DNA from: Siphonodentalium dalli
Taxonomy: Eukaryota > Mollusca > Scaphopoda > Gadilida > Siphonodentaliidae
Length of the DNA stretch: 64,000 bases
Reading direction: 5' to 3'
Assembly (NCBI GenBank): GCA_032622095.1
Contig: CP136063.1
Location: forward strand, 89,507,980 to 89,571,979
Shown here: piece by piece, positions 1 to 10,771 of the stretch
How positions within the stretch are numbered: position 1 is the first letter of the stretch
Layout of the letters: the number at the start of each line of letters is the position of its first letter
Program-made: the position numbers and the translations under genes
The notes under the pieces: model-generated
What the model was told of the DNA's origin: nothing
Databases searched by the model: none
The model's input: only the letters and a program-made list of their open reading frames with translations

Positions 1-186
1 AACATTGTAAGGAACAACCCATGATTTACACTGTGACCCACGGTTCAGTGCACCGATGAGACTGCATGTTTGCTGCGGGGAATGGAGAATCAGCGTGACA
101 TAGAAAGACATAAACTCAATTCCTGAATGTTAAGAATCAATGTGCTTGCCTCTTCCTGCTGGAATAGAAAATCAGATCCATGAATT

Positions 187-863
187 TTAAAGGCCCACCT
201 AATTCTCTAACCCCAAGATCACATACAGCAATGCGCAAAATAATCGACTCCTTAACCACAGCAGAATTATGGGTATCTTTTCAGGATTTAGTCGGAAATA
301 TGGCTTGTTGCCATTTATCGGAAAGCTCTCACTGAGACCTTTCCGATGAATGGCAACAAGCTATATTTCCGACTAAATCCTGAAAAGTTACCCATAATTC
401 TGCTGTGGTTAAGGAGTCAATTATTTAGGGCATTACTGTATATAATATATATGCCATATTATATATCATTTGAAAGAGGAAGCTCCAAAACTTATCAACT
501 TATCCGGTGTAATAAACTGTGAACATGTTGTTTTTGTTGAGTTATTGATGTGTTTTTTTCATTTGGATTGTAGTTCAAATTATATTATTTTCAATGGAGA
601 GGGAATAACTCTAAATCTTAAAGATAGAGTTATTCCCCTTCCATTGGAAATACATTTTAAGTTTGAATTCTGTTGCATTCTGGAAGCCAAACAGGGGTAA
701 TCTTTCTATTTATCTATGGTCATCTTCTGAGACATAGACATTTCAAATGGTGATGAATTATAGTATTTTAATCATATTTTATGGCATAGATTGTTATTAA
801 AACCGTATATCAAGGCACTATAAAATAAATTATCGGTGACTCGAAAATTAAGTGGGCCTTTAA
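187..863. mobile_element. TTAA MITE family H, copy 1 (interrupted by a palindrome A)
   Basis: TTAA at 187-190 is followed by AGGCCCACCTAATT; the mirror AATTAAGTGGGCCT is followed by TTAA (860-863). The centre holds a hairpin of AATGGAGAGGGAATAACTC and its complement (about 593-650). It matches copy 2 at 22999-23493. Palindrome A at 226-438 sits inside it. Confidence 0.75.
226..438. mobile_element. Palindromic MITE A, copy 1
   Basis: CAGCAATGC...GGGCATTACTG, arms of about 100 bp, TA on both sides. Inserted in family H copy 1, hence younger than it. Confidence 0.85.
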
Positions 864-1183
864 GAAAGCTGGTTATAAATTGAAAATCTGGGGTTCGCTG
901 ATTAAACTTGCTGAAGCGAAGTAAATACGAACAAGGAATTCATCACTATTATTTCTGCAAAAAAGTTGGGGTTAATGATAAACATCAAAAAGGTAGGACG
1001 CACTACGGGACTGCACCATGACAACAAAAAATTTAAAAGGTCTAAACTACATAAAAGATGCAATGATGTCGGGGCTGTCTCAGGTGTATATAACATGGAC
1101 TGCGACAAAAGTTGAAACATTCGGTCAATATAAATAAAAAATCTAGATTCAAATCCTGTCTCGACCATAATTTGGTCCCAAAC

Positions 1184-1431
1184 TTAACCCTTTGAGTGCC
1201 AGGTCGATTTTTGTATCAACCCATATACCCTGTGCCAATGCATTCTCTTATATATGCGAGTCGACCATAGGTCGCCTCGCATATATAAGAGAATGCATTG
1301 GCCTAACAATTTCTTTCCTTTTTTTTTTTACAATTTTTTACAATTTTAATAATTTATTCTTATATTCTTTAACAGACTTATTTTGTAGGTTTAGGGCCGA
1401 TGAGATCGGCCCCTGGCACTCAAAGGGTTAA
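1184..1431. mobile_element. TTAA MITE family D, copy 1
   Basis: TTAA-CCCTTTGAGTGCCAGG ... CCTGGCACTCAAAGGG-TTAA. The left part contains the shared hairpin (1222-1302) built on ATGCATTCTCTTATATATGC and its inverse around CGACCATAGGTCG. The rest is T-rich filler. Confidence 0.85.
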
Positions 1432-1672
1432 AGTATTTTATCTGAATAATTTTTTTGTATATTTTTTCTCTCATCTCAAATCTGTTTAAGTACATTGAAA
1501 TAACCTGATCATTCTGGATCATTAGCCATTTATATTTTCATTTTTTAAGTGAGCAGTTTGAAAGAACATGGTATATGTTACAAAGCAGTACACTGCTTCA
1601 GTTTTCAGATCGGCCATTAATATTCATATCTGGCAAGCATAAAAATAAATTTAAATAAATTTTGCCCAGTTA

Positions 1673-1891
1673 CAGTAAAACCCTAAATAATCGACTCCTT
1701 AACCACAGCAGAAATATGGGTAACTTTACAGGATTTAGTCGGAAATATAAATATGGCTTGTTGCCATTCATCGGAAAGCTCTCACCGGGAGCTTTCCGAT
1801 GAATGGAAACAAGCCATATTTCCGACTGAATCCTGAAAAGTTACCCATAATTTTGCTGTGGTTATGAAGTCAATTATTTAGAGCATTACTG
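1673..1891. mobile_element. Palindromic MITE A, copy 2
   Basis: CAGTAAAACCC ... GAGCATTACTG with TA flanks; the left arm carries a duplicated AAATAT. Arms about 100 bp. Confidence 0.85.
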
Positions 1892-2320
1892 TATATAAAA
1901 AAAAAGTTGGATAAGAATCTAATAATTCATTTATTTTGACCTTTATGGGCAGAAATAACATCAAATGCCAGGACTGAAGCTAGAAAGCCAAAACATTATA
2001 GGCAAAGATCTAGGTATGGATGGATAATTAAGTGAAATGTTTGTAAAAATTATTGCAAAAGCATCTCTTTTCAGAAAAAATTATCAAAAACCAGCAAAAA
2101 CTAGGAATTAACCACCACAGAATTATGTGACAATGCTGCCCATAGGATGGGTCTTGAATGGTTCCAGTAGCTCTGACTGATCCATAAGCTTCTGGTCTAT
2201 CAAAAGCGATGGTGTTAATGAATCTGGATAATTTGATAAATAAAGATGCAATCACTCTTCCCGGTAATTTTTATGTAGATTCTCAGCTACAAAATAATAA
2301 CTCTTAGTTAAAGACACCAT
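1892..2320. other. Repeat-free stretch between elements, no gene supported
   Basis: Minus-strand frames (for example one with AFDRPEAYGSVRATG near 2130-2210) look faintly protein-like but have no ferlin similarity and no confirmed splice sites. Confidence 0.3.
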
Positions 2321-2571
2321 GCCTTGAAATAGTGTGTCTGTCATTTGCAGAATGAGGTCCCCAGAGGGTGAATTTAGTGATGCTACCCCGCATAGTGGAC
2401 TAGCATCACTAAATTCACCCTCTGGGAACCTCATTCTGCTGAGGTGTAAGCAGAATGAGGTCCCCAGAGGGTGAATTTGGTGATGCTAGCACACTATGTG
2501 GGGTAGCATCACTAAATTCACCCTCTGGGGACCTCATTCTGCAAATGACAGACACACTATTTCAAGGCTTG
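2321..2571. mobile_element. hAT-like MITE B, short double-hairpin form
   Basis: GCCTTGAAATAGTG ... CACTATTTCAAGGCTT. Inside are two consecutive hairpins, each formed by GAATGAGGTCCCCAGAGGG and its inverse around ATGCTA..TAGCAT. Flanked by a direct repeat AAGACACCAT (2311-2320 and 2572-2581). Confidence 0.8.
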
Positions 2572-2581
2572 AAGACACCAT

Positions 2582-3350
2582 GCAGTCTACACAGGATTCC
2601 ATCAAAAGATATTGGTAATACTTTCAATAATCTTCACCACATAGTGAGAGCAAAATACGGGGAGATGTAATTATTCAAATGTCATCACAACAAGTTTCAT
2701 AAAAGTTGTATTGTTTCTGGAAGCATTTCTGGGAAGAGTAACCCCGTCTTTAAACAAGCAAATGTTAATTTATGAGTTAATGAGTTCCCGTTTCAAAAAT
2801 CAACTTCCATTAATAATTCCTTCTTTTTAAGAGTTTTGAAGTGAAATTCGAAAGATTTTAACAATCACAATGATGTTCAATTTCCAAAAATAACGAACAG
2901 AATGAATTCCCATAATGTATTGATAGATCAAGATTTAAACAAATTTAATTTAAATGCCCTGGTGGTTATAGACATAACTAACAAATGTGCAGTTCTTATA
3001 CAAGATTTGTGTGTAGGTTAGTATGATCCCCCATGACCTCTGATTATACACTCATATGCAACTAAGTCCAAAGTTTTATAAAAGTTCTGTTATTTTCTAC
3101 ACCCATGATGTGTTAAAATATCTTCAATTCTTGAATGAAATGTTTCCAATTTGATATACTATACCCACGTAAAGTGAAATTAATTCAACTGTTAAATGAA
3201 TCATTTCTGTGCCAGTTGTAGCCAACTTTAATAGTTGTATGTATATTTTTGGCACAGCTACATGGTATATGTACTTGTCTCAGAGACATGCCAAGCATTG
3301 CCCTGTGCACACGCCTGGGACTATATGACACACAAGGTGCCAATTTTTAG
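2582..3350. other. AT-rich intronic or 3' flanking DNA, no feature seen
   Basis: Only short frames and no clear inverted or tandem repeat. Confidence 0.4.
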
Positions 3351-3352
3351 AA

Positions 3353-3505
3353 GTTTGAGACAATGAACATTTATTGGATTGGGTGGGATTGCTTCGATGG
3401 CTGTGTGGTATTGACGTCGGACTTTGAGTTGCAAATCGCTCTCGCCATCACAGGATTGGTTTTGAATCCCACCCAATCCAATAAATATGCATTGTCTCAA
3501 AAACA
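3353..3505. mobile_element. Palindromic element enclosing a tRNA-like sequence
   Basis: Arms GTTTGAGACAATG..TTATTGGATTGGGTGGGAT and their inverse (ends near 3503) flank about 75 bases with pol III-like boxes: GGCTGTGTGGTATTGACG (3399-3416) and GGTTTTGAATCCC (3458-3470). The arm end and ATCCCACCC could form an acceptor-like stem. A SINE head or a degenerate tRNA; not a working tRNA gene as far as I can fold it. Confidence 0.5.
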
Positions 3506-3753
3506 CATGCAGCTTTTAATGGTTGTGATTATAAAGAGACTTTGAGCTTTTTTGATAGCTTGATACTCGTTTACCGATTCATTTGTAGGGATGAACAGCT
3601 AACATGTTCAACAAACAACATTAGAGACTGTTGACATTTTATCAAACACCATTACGAATGTCAAAATAATGACAAAATCAACGTAACGTTCCAAAGTTAG
3701 GATTTGGTTGCACATAATATTGTCACTTAACTGCATGGAGAAATATGAACATA

Positions 3754-3966
3754 CAGTAATGATTTAAATAATTGACCCCTTAACCACAGCAGAATTATGG
3801 GTAATTCTTCAGGATTTAGTCGGAAATATGGCTTGTTGCCATTCATCGGAAAGCACTCGGGGAGAGCTTTCCAATGAATGGCAACAAGCCATATTTCCGA
3901 CTAAATCCTGAAAAGTTACCCATAATTCTGCTGTGGTTAAGGCGTCGATTATTTAGGGCATTACTG
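3754..3966. mobile_element. Palindromic MITE A, copy 3
   Basis: CAGTAATG ... GGGCATTACTG with TA flanks. It ends 65 bases from the donor of exon 13. Confidence 0.85.
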
Positions 3967-4031
3967 TATGATAAACATGAATTAAATATCACAACAGTAA
4001 TATTTGCTGAAGTGGTTAGCAATATATGTAC

Positions 4032-4193
4032 CTGTAGTAACTCGAATGTGGCGAGAAGCTCGCCTGCCCGGTCTGTACCGCGCAATATGTCCCACCACTC
4101 AAGCCGAGGTGGAAACTTCGGTGGAACGTAGGCTTCACTACTCAGTTTCACCACCGGCTTACACAGTGCTCGACCAATGAACTCGGATTTCCC
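4032..4193 (-). CDS. OTOF: otoferlin-like exon 13: after C2D (last visible exon)
   Basis: 162 nt, 54 codons (696-749), phase 0/0; acceptor tcttcag, donor CAG|gtacat. It encodes GKSEFIGRALCKPVVKLSSE, AYVPPKFPPRLEWWDILRG and AGELLATFELLQ, aligning with otoferlin GKADFMGRTFAKPLVKM...CPPRFPPQLEYYQIYRG...ELLQ. It is separated from exon 12 by a 6.6-kb intron that holds the large TTAA-flanked element. No following exon is recognised in 1-4031. Confidence 0.96.
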
Positions 4194-4319
4194 CTGAAGA
4201 AATAAATAGCATTCGCGTATTATAAAGAGCTTAGAGAACGTCTAACGCCACGCAGTAAATTATTGACCATTTCTCAGGCAAAAACATTTTGAAAAGCAAA
4301 CGAGCGCGAATTCACGTTT

Positions 4320-4486
4320 TTAACCCTTTCAGGACGGGAGCTGCACTGGTGCAGAATTAAATATCCTGTCCCAGTGCATTCTCTTATATATGCAAGGCTC
4401 CCTATGGGAGACTCGCATAAATAATAAATGCATTGGCACAGAGTTTTCGCAAAATTTCAGGAAGCTCCAGTCATCGATGGGATACT
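4320..4486. mobile_element. TTAA MITE family F, copy 1 (3' end decayed)
   Basis: TTAACCCTTTCAGGACGGGAGC, then one hairpin made of a left half and a right half of the shared module (the central part is deleted), then GGAAGCTCCAGTCAT. The right TTAA is not seen. Confidence 0.65.
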
Positions 4487-4710
4487 TTAATTTTTTTGTT
4501 TTGGGACACATGCCAACGAAGCATTCCACCTCTGCATCGGCTAGCTCCATGTTTAATTTGAGTTGCCTGCAGCCATTATTTCCCGAACATACGTCCACAA
4601 AAAGTTAGGTGAGAGATTCCATGCTCATTCCATTTTTCACTCTTGGATTTTTCGGAAACCGTATTCCATTGATATATTGCAGAAGGATTCATATTCATTG
4701 TTCAGGTAAT

Positions 4711-5025
4711 AAGTTCAACAATCTTATTATTTGAACATTTCCTATGTTATATACAGTAATGCTCTAAGTAATCGACCCCTTAACCACAGCAGAATTAACG
4801 GTATGGGTAACTTTTCAGGATTTAGTAGGAAATATGGCTTGTTGCCATTCATCGGAAAGCTCTCCCCATCGGAAAGCTCTCGGGGAGAGCTTTTAGATGA
4901 ATGGCAACAAGCCATATTTCCGACTAAATCCTGAAAAGTTACCCATAATTCTGCTGTGGTTAAGGGGTCGATTACTTAGAGCATTACTGTACTCATCAAT
5001 GAGTATTAGTATGAAAAGGGTTAAA
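4711..5025. mobile_element. TTAA MITE family K fragment, split by palindrome A copy 4
   Basis: TTCAGGTAATAAGTTCAACAA and GAACATTTCCT on the left and CTCATCAATGAGTATTAGTATG-AAAAGGGTTAA on the right match the complete K copies at 51604 and 52684. The A palindrome separates the two parts. Confidence 0.6.
4754..4989. mobile_element. Palindromic MITE A, copy 4
   Basis: Both arms carry the same departures from the family (AAGTAATCGACCCC left, GGGGTCGATTACTT right). TA flanks. Confidence 0.85.
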
Positions 5026-5094
5026 TAAAGAAGTGCGTTCACCTCCAATACATATTAGTTCCTGGACCGACCAGATCATACACATGATCAGGAA

Positions 5095-5546
5095 CAAGCA
5101 TGAGTTTAGTGTGCCTATCATCTGCAGAATGAGGTCCCCAGAGGGTGTATTTAGTGATGCTATCCTGAATAGCAGGCTAGCATCACTAAATTCACCCTCT
5201 AGGGATCTTCTTCTGATTAGGCCTCATCTTCTCTGAAAAGTTTCTTTATTATAAAAATTCTATAGAAAGATAGATTATATTTCTTTTTTAGTTTAGTTTC
5301 TATATATCCCCAAATTGGCAGACGACACATTGTATAATCGAGGTTCCCGATGGGTGTACATCACAATAGTTACCATTTGGGAACTTCAATCTGAGTCTAT
5401 GTCTCCCATAGCAAATGAGGCCTTGCAGAATGAGGTCTCAAGAGGGTGAATTTGGTGATGCTCGCCCACTGTGCGGGGTATCGTCACTAATTTAACTCTC
5501 TGGGGACCCTATTCTGCTAATGACAGGAACATTGAACTCAGGCTTG
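5095..5546. mobile_element. hAT-like MITE B, long form
   Basis: CAAGCATGAGTTTAG ... GAACTCAGGCTTG, flanked by ATCAGGAA (5087-5094) and ATCAGAAA (5547-5554). One hairpin stands at each end; the 200-base middle has its own loose symmetry (TTTAGTTTCTATAT, GGTTCCC.. TTTGGGAAC). Confidence 0.8.
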
Positions 5547-5717
5547 ATCAGAAAGACACCATTTCATTAAAAAATATCAGATAAAAAATTGCTGAGTTAT
5601 AAATTCGGAATGACATACAGCTGCATACACACATGGGTGGACATACAAACAGATGGGTCCATGCAACCCAATATACCCATCAGTCTGAATGGCGGTATGT
5701 AAAGCATATAGCATTAA

Positions 5718-5872
5718 CCCTTTCAGTGCCAAGTCCGATTTTTGTATACTATCAACCCATATTTCCTTGATCATTTTTAAATTTACTGATTATAATAATG
5801 TGATACATTGATGGAAAGAGCTCTAAGGGGTCGTGTCTTAATGCAAAACCGATAACCGACCGATAGCCGATG
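5718..5872 (+). repeat. Left terminal inverted repeat of the 5-kb element
   Basis: Runs from CCCTTTCAGTGCC through the AAAGAGCTCTAAGG turn to ACCGACCGATA. It pairs with 10545-10700 with only a few mismatches and one small insertion. Confidence 0.8.
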
Positions 5873-7151
5873 TACATCGGTTAAACCATCGGTTGACCGA
5901 TGCGACCGACGTGACGTCGCCGATGGATTGACCGATGGCGATGTTCACAATAACCGATGGTCGACCGCTGCGTCAGTATTTGACCGATGGACTTAAATTA
6001 CAACGTCATATCGTCATAAGGTGTCATAATCCATCCTGATTAGAAGAGGGTCCCCCTGGTTATTATTAGGTGATGCTGACAACAAGCTCCCTATAGATTT
6101 TATAGCGCGTGTCTATTTGAGAAGTAAGCATTGGAATGCCGTGCACAAGTGACAGCTTCATCATTAGAGAATTGACCCATCAGCCTGCCATTTAAGAGCC
6201 TGTCATTTAATACTGATTATAAAATAAGGATTATGGCTTGTCGCATCCTCCTTTGAACTGTTTGTTTGTCCATGTTAAAATATTTAATGTGATGTTCTGT
6301 TTTCTCTTGTTCAAATACATTTTTTACGACTAATTTAAAATATTATTTGGTTTGAAATTACACTGACTTCATCCACCCACGTGGGCCTCCTGTTGGAATT
6401 TACTGACGGTCATTGAATGTCTAAAAATCGGGGGCAGAATTTTCTTCAGAATGAAAAATAAAGAGCGTTTGTGCATGGTATAAGGTATTTTTTCGCCCAC
6501 GAAGATTTCATGTACCTAAGTATTTATGTTCAAATATTTTCAATAGTTAATGACAAAGCCGCGACAGCATGCCAGCGGATCTTTGATGAAAGTTGAAAGG
6601 GAATATCGCAGAGAAAGTGACATCGTGCTCACTCAAACAACAGTTACGATGTAGCAAACGATTGCTACACAGTCCTCATGCCCCAATTTCTCAATAATGC
6701 TGACGTAATTTGCGTGCACCTGGCATTTTGAGAGATACAGATGCGAGCAAAAATAACCGTGATTAACAAGTTCCCAATCAGGGTTTTTATTAACTTTTTG
6801 TGGCAGTGTACTGTATGAATATTTTGTATTTCAGAATGCAAGCACGTGGACTGGTTCTCCGATTTTTATATTGGTGTATATACTGCAGAGTTAATTTTCT
6901 AACAATGATGGCTGAACATGCCTTAATAAACACGGTGCCGCTGTGTATTCTAAGGTTTATTTATTTAGGAAACTCTGTCTCATTAATCCTTGGATGAAGT
7001 TCTTTAAACAGTAAACATGTTTGTTGAGATACTATACTTGTCAATATATAATATCATCGTTGTCCGTGTTTTTAAAATTCAGATTCCTACATGCATTATA
7101 TACCAGGAATACGGACACATGCATGCATGATTCTTTTTTTGTGCGCGGAGG
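5873..7151. other. Interior of the 5-kb element, no gene seen
   Basis: The first 120 bases continue the ACCGATGG motif cluster. The rest is AT-rich with short open frames only (longest 65 codons) and no recognised domain. Confidence 0.5.
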
Positions 7152-8223
7152 CAGGCCTCAGTCTAGAGGTTCAGAACAGGGAGACTTGAAGTCTCCCTCC
7201 AGGAAATTTAGGGAGACTTCAGGAAATTTAGGGAGACTTCAGGGAGAAGTGGGGAGACTACCAAAAATTGACAATTTTCAAATATCGCTTTATTTTATAA
7301 CATCAATAAAAAATTTAAAAAGTTAAAATAAGAAATAAAACTAAAAATTTTTGACTTTATCTGAAATTAGCGTAATTAATTGTTATTATACATTTAACAG
7401 TCTGAATCATGATCAGATGTAGTTGGTAGACCCAACTAATCAAATATTCAGCCGAGCTCTGATAATTAACGTCAGATTTGCGGACTAGATCGCAGATGAT
7501 GCATGTAACTTTTTAAGTTTAATTTGGTCACGGCTGTAATGTGGGTGTCCGCTAAAATAAACAGTAAGGACTAACTAACAAAGGAGTTGCTAAAGCTTTT
7601 ATTAATTAATGGCCTCCCTTAATTAATGCCAACATGACTGGTATAATCCGATTAAAGCAATAAACTTGACATTTATTTACGGCTACGGAAGCGGTCTCTT
7701 CAAAAAGTGGGACGCGGTCTCTTCAAAAAGTACGACGCGTTACCGAAACGAACTTCCGAACATACTCTGATAATTGCGTAATTGTTTTTATATCTGAAAA
7801 GTGGGACGGCGGTCTTTTAAGTTAATTAAAACACTTATTTGTGACACTCACGATGGTCAGTAACAACACAGATGCGAACATATCGTGTTTTCAGCGTGTC
7901 AAAACATTCGTGATTAACATTCATTACCGCAAAGCGAACAAAGGCAACTGAATAACAACACAAAACAACAGGTCATATTTTATTTTTTATTTTAAACACT
8001 TGGGTCTTTGTCTCTGAATCGTCTGTTTCTTTTTGGTATGGCCGCCACAATTCATCTATATACGGACATGTCTGGGGAAAAAACTAGAAAAAAAATTAAG
8101 AAAAAAGAAAAAAAAACCCTAAAATTGAAGGCGACTTCGATTTCGCCTTAGAGCGACGATAGGGCGAAGTCAGCGACAGTAAGGCGACAATCTCGCCCGA
8201 GTCGCCTTGTGAGCTGAGGCCTG
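7152..8223. mobile_element. hAT-like non-autonomous element, 1.07 kb, nested
   Basis: Ends CAGGCCTCAG (7152) and CTGAGGCCTG (8223) are exact inverted repeats. The flanks CGCGGAGG (7144-7151) and CACGGAGG (8224-8231) form an 8-bp target duplication with one mismatch. A CA..TG terminus with 8-bp duplication is typical of hAT. Repeated gggagacttcagg units follow the left end and related gcgacttcg/gcgaagtc units precede the right end, possible subterminal binding sites. There is no transposase frame. Confidence 0.65.
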
Positions 8224-8231
8224 CACGGAGG

Positions 8232-9354
8232 TTTCCCCAAATTATCAGGGCTAGCGGTTTTCATAAATTGTCAGCATGACAATTTGTATTCTAATATGAT
8301 GACTAAAATCTTATTTAAAGGAATGTTGGTAGAGAATACAACAAACTGATGTAATTTTGACTACATTACGCGACAATTTAGTTACCGATATAAAGGCTTC
8401 AGATTTCAATTGCTTGTTAATGCATAATAAAACGGAAAAATTAAGTAAAATGAACACCTTGACGCCCGCCCCTAATTTTGGGTTGTTGTTGTCGGAAACG
8501 CATGCATTATTAATTTTGGCCTTATACACAAGTTTTTAACGCACAATTATCGTTATATAGTACCAGCCAAAAGTATTTGTTGTTTGTGTAATCTTTATTC
8601 AGTTCATCCTCATGCATACCGTGCATGGAATTATAGAAACAATCGTAAAATATAGAACATTTTCAGTTTCTGGCTCTCGCAGTTCGTTAATTTTCACGGG
8701 CAATCGATTTGCCACATATGGATCGAGAATTTTACACTTTTATTTAATATGCTGATTATCCCATACTTGCCACTGGATTAAAAACACTAATACAACGTTA
8801 TAAGCAATGTCGTACCATATGTTGCATATTTTGGAGTCTGGAGCAAGCAACAAAACGACATACCCGAATACAGTGTATGTTTAAACAACTAGTTAAAGGC
8901 AGTTAGAAGGACTGGCTGGAAATTATCTATAGACTTATTCTGTGTTTCCAGCCTCCAAATCGTGAATGTTTCACAACCCAAACTACATACTATATTTTAT
9001 GTTGACAACTTTACGCAGAAAATGGGAATAATTTAATTTACTGATTTATCGGTTATGATGTCAACGTATACCACATTAGAACAAAATATCGGTAAGCTCT
9101 TCCCACAGCCACATACCAATTGGAGCAGAGAATAAAATCTCACAACCTAATCCTCAATGATTGACAGTTGATGCCGATCTGATAGCACGAGATGCAAGAA
9201 TTATTTTTTATAATTGCCAACAGAGTTCCAATAAAATCTGCGTTATGGTTGAAACATTGGGTTCACAGATAATGTGGTTAGTCATAAGTCGAGATTATGT
9301 ATGGACAATTATATTATTATATTTTCTTTAATTAAAAATACTAACCTTCGTATA
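8232..9354. other. Interior of the 5-kb element, nothing recognised
   Basis: AT-rich, with only short open frames on either strand and no protein similarity that I can recognise. No clear repeat. Confidence 0.4.
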
Positions 9355-9718
9355 TTAGGCCAAAAAAAAAAAGTTTTGGTTCTCAGGCCCCGCCGCATTG
9401 AATAAAAAGGGCCGCATTAGGCCTTTTTATTGCAATGCCTGATGTTATGACAAAAAAACTTAGGAAAAAATAAATTTGAAGAAAAAAAAAAAAGTCATAC
9501 ACTGGTAGTACAATGTCATTTTTATATAAGACTAAATGAGTTTATATGCATAACAGTTCCCTCTACCTTTCTGGTTATTACTAGACAGAGGAAGGTATCT
9601 TTGACCATGCTTTATACTATGTGCAGAAAAAATAAAAAATAAAAATAAAACCCTCCCTCCCTCACTGATTTGAAAAAAAAATTGCCCGAGAACCAAAACC
9701 CTTTTTTTTTTGGCCTTA
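9355..9718. mobile_element. Foldback MITE with TTA flanks
   Basis: GGCC-A(n)-GTTTTGGTTCTC near 9358 is mirrored by GAGAACCAAAAC-CC-T(n)-GGCC ending 9715. TTA lies outside both ends. A 3-bp TTA duplication and GGCC termini resemble PIF/Harbinger MITEs. Only the outer 35 bases pair well. Confidence 0.5.
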
Positions 9719-9780
9719 CTACATAAAATACTTGTTTTAAATTGAAAAAAAAAAGACGATACAAACCAGAAATCTAACCC

Positions 9781-9972
9781 TGGTGTACATGCCGTTCGGC
9801 CACGCAGTACTTGCCGTTCGGCAGCGGTGTACTTGCCGTTCGGCCGCGGTGTACTTGCGTTCGGCCGCGGTGTACTTGCCGTTCGGCCGCGGTGTACTTG
9901 CCGTTCGGCCGCGGTGCTCAACTGAGGTTACAAACTCTGACACCGCGGCCGAATGGCAAGTACACCACGGTG
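9781..9972. repeat. GC-rich 23-bp tandem repeat with one inverted copy
   Basis: Six head-to-tail units of CTTGCCGTTCGGCCGCGGTGTA type, then about 40 bases later an inverted unit (CACCGCGGCCGAATGGCAAG, 9942-9961). Far richer in GC and CpG than its surroundings. Open frames across it (up to 140 codons) are products of the repeat. Confidence 0.85.
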
Positions 9973-10544
9973 GCAGTGGACACTTGTTTTGTCCAGCGGG
10001 GTATATATTAAACCAGGAAGCGTTTAGCTTTCTCATCACTTTATTATTAGGGGAGAATATTTTAACAATGATTTGTCGGTCGAGTTCAGCTAGGGGCTCC
10101 AATGGGGGCGAATTTCGATAGTTGTGTATGGGTAAATGTGTAATTACTGATTTAGGCATAGGCCTATCAGACTAGGCTATAATAAGTGACTTCTCTCAAA
10201 CAACCCCTTCCATGTAACTAGATAAACTACAGTGCATGGATATATATGTATATTACGCTCAGCGTGATAGTCATTCAAATTTACTTTATAAGCATATATT
10301 TCAATGTACGTACGCGATTATATATGCATAACATACACCTGCCAGTGAAGAACTATCGAGATTTTTTTGGCAACGTCACTGTAACGTTGTACGTCGTAGT
10401 ATCAGTCGCCGATGAATAACCGATTGAACCGATAGAATGACCGATGAAACGACCGATAGAATGACCGATGGAACCGATAGAATAACCGATAGAACTGATA
10501 GAATGACCGATGACATGACGTTATTTTATTACAATCGGTTATCG

Positions 10545-10700
10545 GTCGGGATCGGTTATCGGTCGGTATCGGTTTTTGCATTAAGACACGACCCCTTAGA
10601 GCTCTTTCCATCAATGTATCACATTATTATAATCAATAAATTTGAAAAATGATCAAGGAAATATGGGTCGATACAAAAATTGGACTTGGCACTGAAAGGG
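10545..10700 (-). repeat. Right terminal inverted repeat of the 5-kb element
   Basis: Inverse of 5718-5872, from TATCGGTCGGTATCGG through GACACGACCCCTTAG to CTGAAAGGG. Followed directly by TTAA. Confidence 0.8.
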
Positions 10701-10771
10701 TTAAGTCAATTTTAGGGCGGATATCATTGAATCTAGCACTAAAAGAATTAAATATCAGGAAGGTGCCTCAC

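Larger units (their letters stand above)
5714..10704. mobile_element. Candidate 5-kb TTAA-flanked DNA transposon, long form of MITE C
   Basis: TTAA stands at 5714-5717 and 10701-10704. The core 5718-10700 begins CCCTTTCAGTGCC and ends with its complement. The inverted ends match for about 155 bp: they cover the full arm of MITE C, then GGGGTCGTGTCTTAATGC, then clustered ACCGAT motifs. Dense ACCGAT motifs follow inside both ends (5847-5995 and 10403-10575), a pattern usual for transposase binding sites. The interior holds nested elements and no reading frame resembling a transposase. The TTAA target suggests piggyBac or Kolobok; the superfamily is not proven. Alternatively another element was inserted into the centre of a C palindrome. 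Confidence 0.65.

Noticed and set aside
470-700. 76-codon plus-strand frame as a gene
   Set aside because: It crosses the internal hairpin of MITE family H.
2028-2255. Minus-strand frame with AFDRPEAYG as the exon after exon 13
   Set aside because: No resemblance to the otoferlin segment that should follow, and no matching splice phase found.
9532-10159. Frames of 112-140 codons rich in Arg/Pro
   Set aside because: They translate the GC-rich 23-bp repeat and exist in several frames on both strands.
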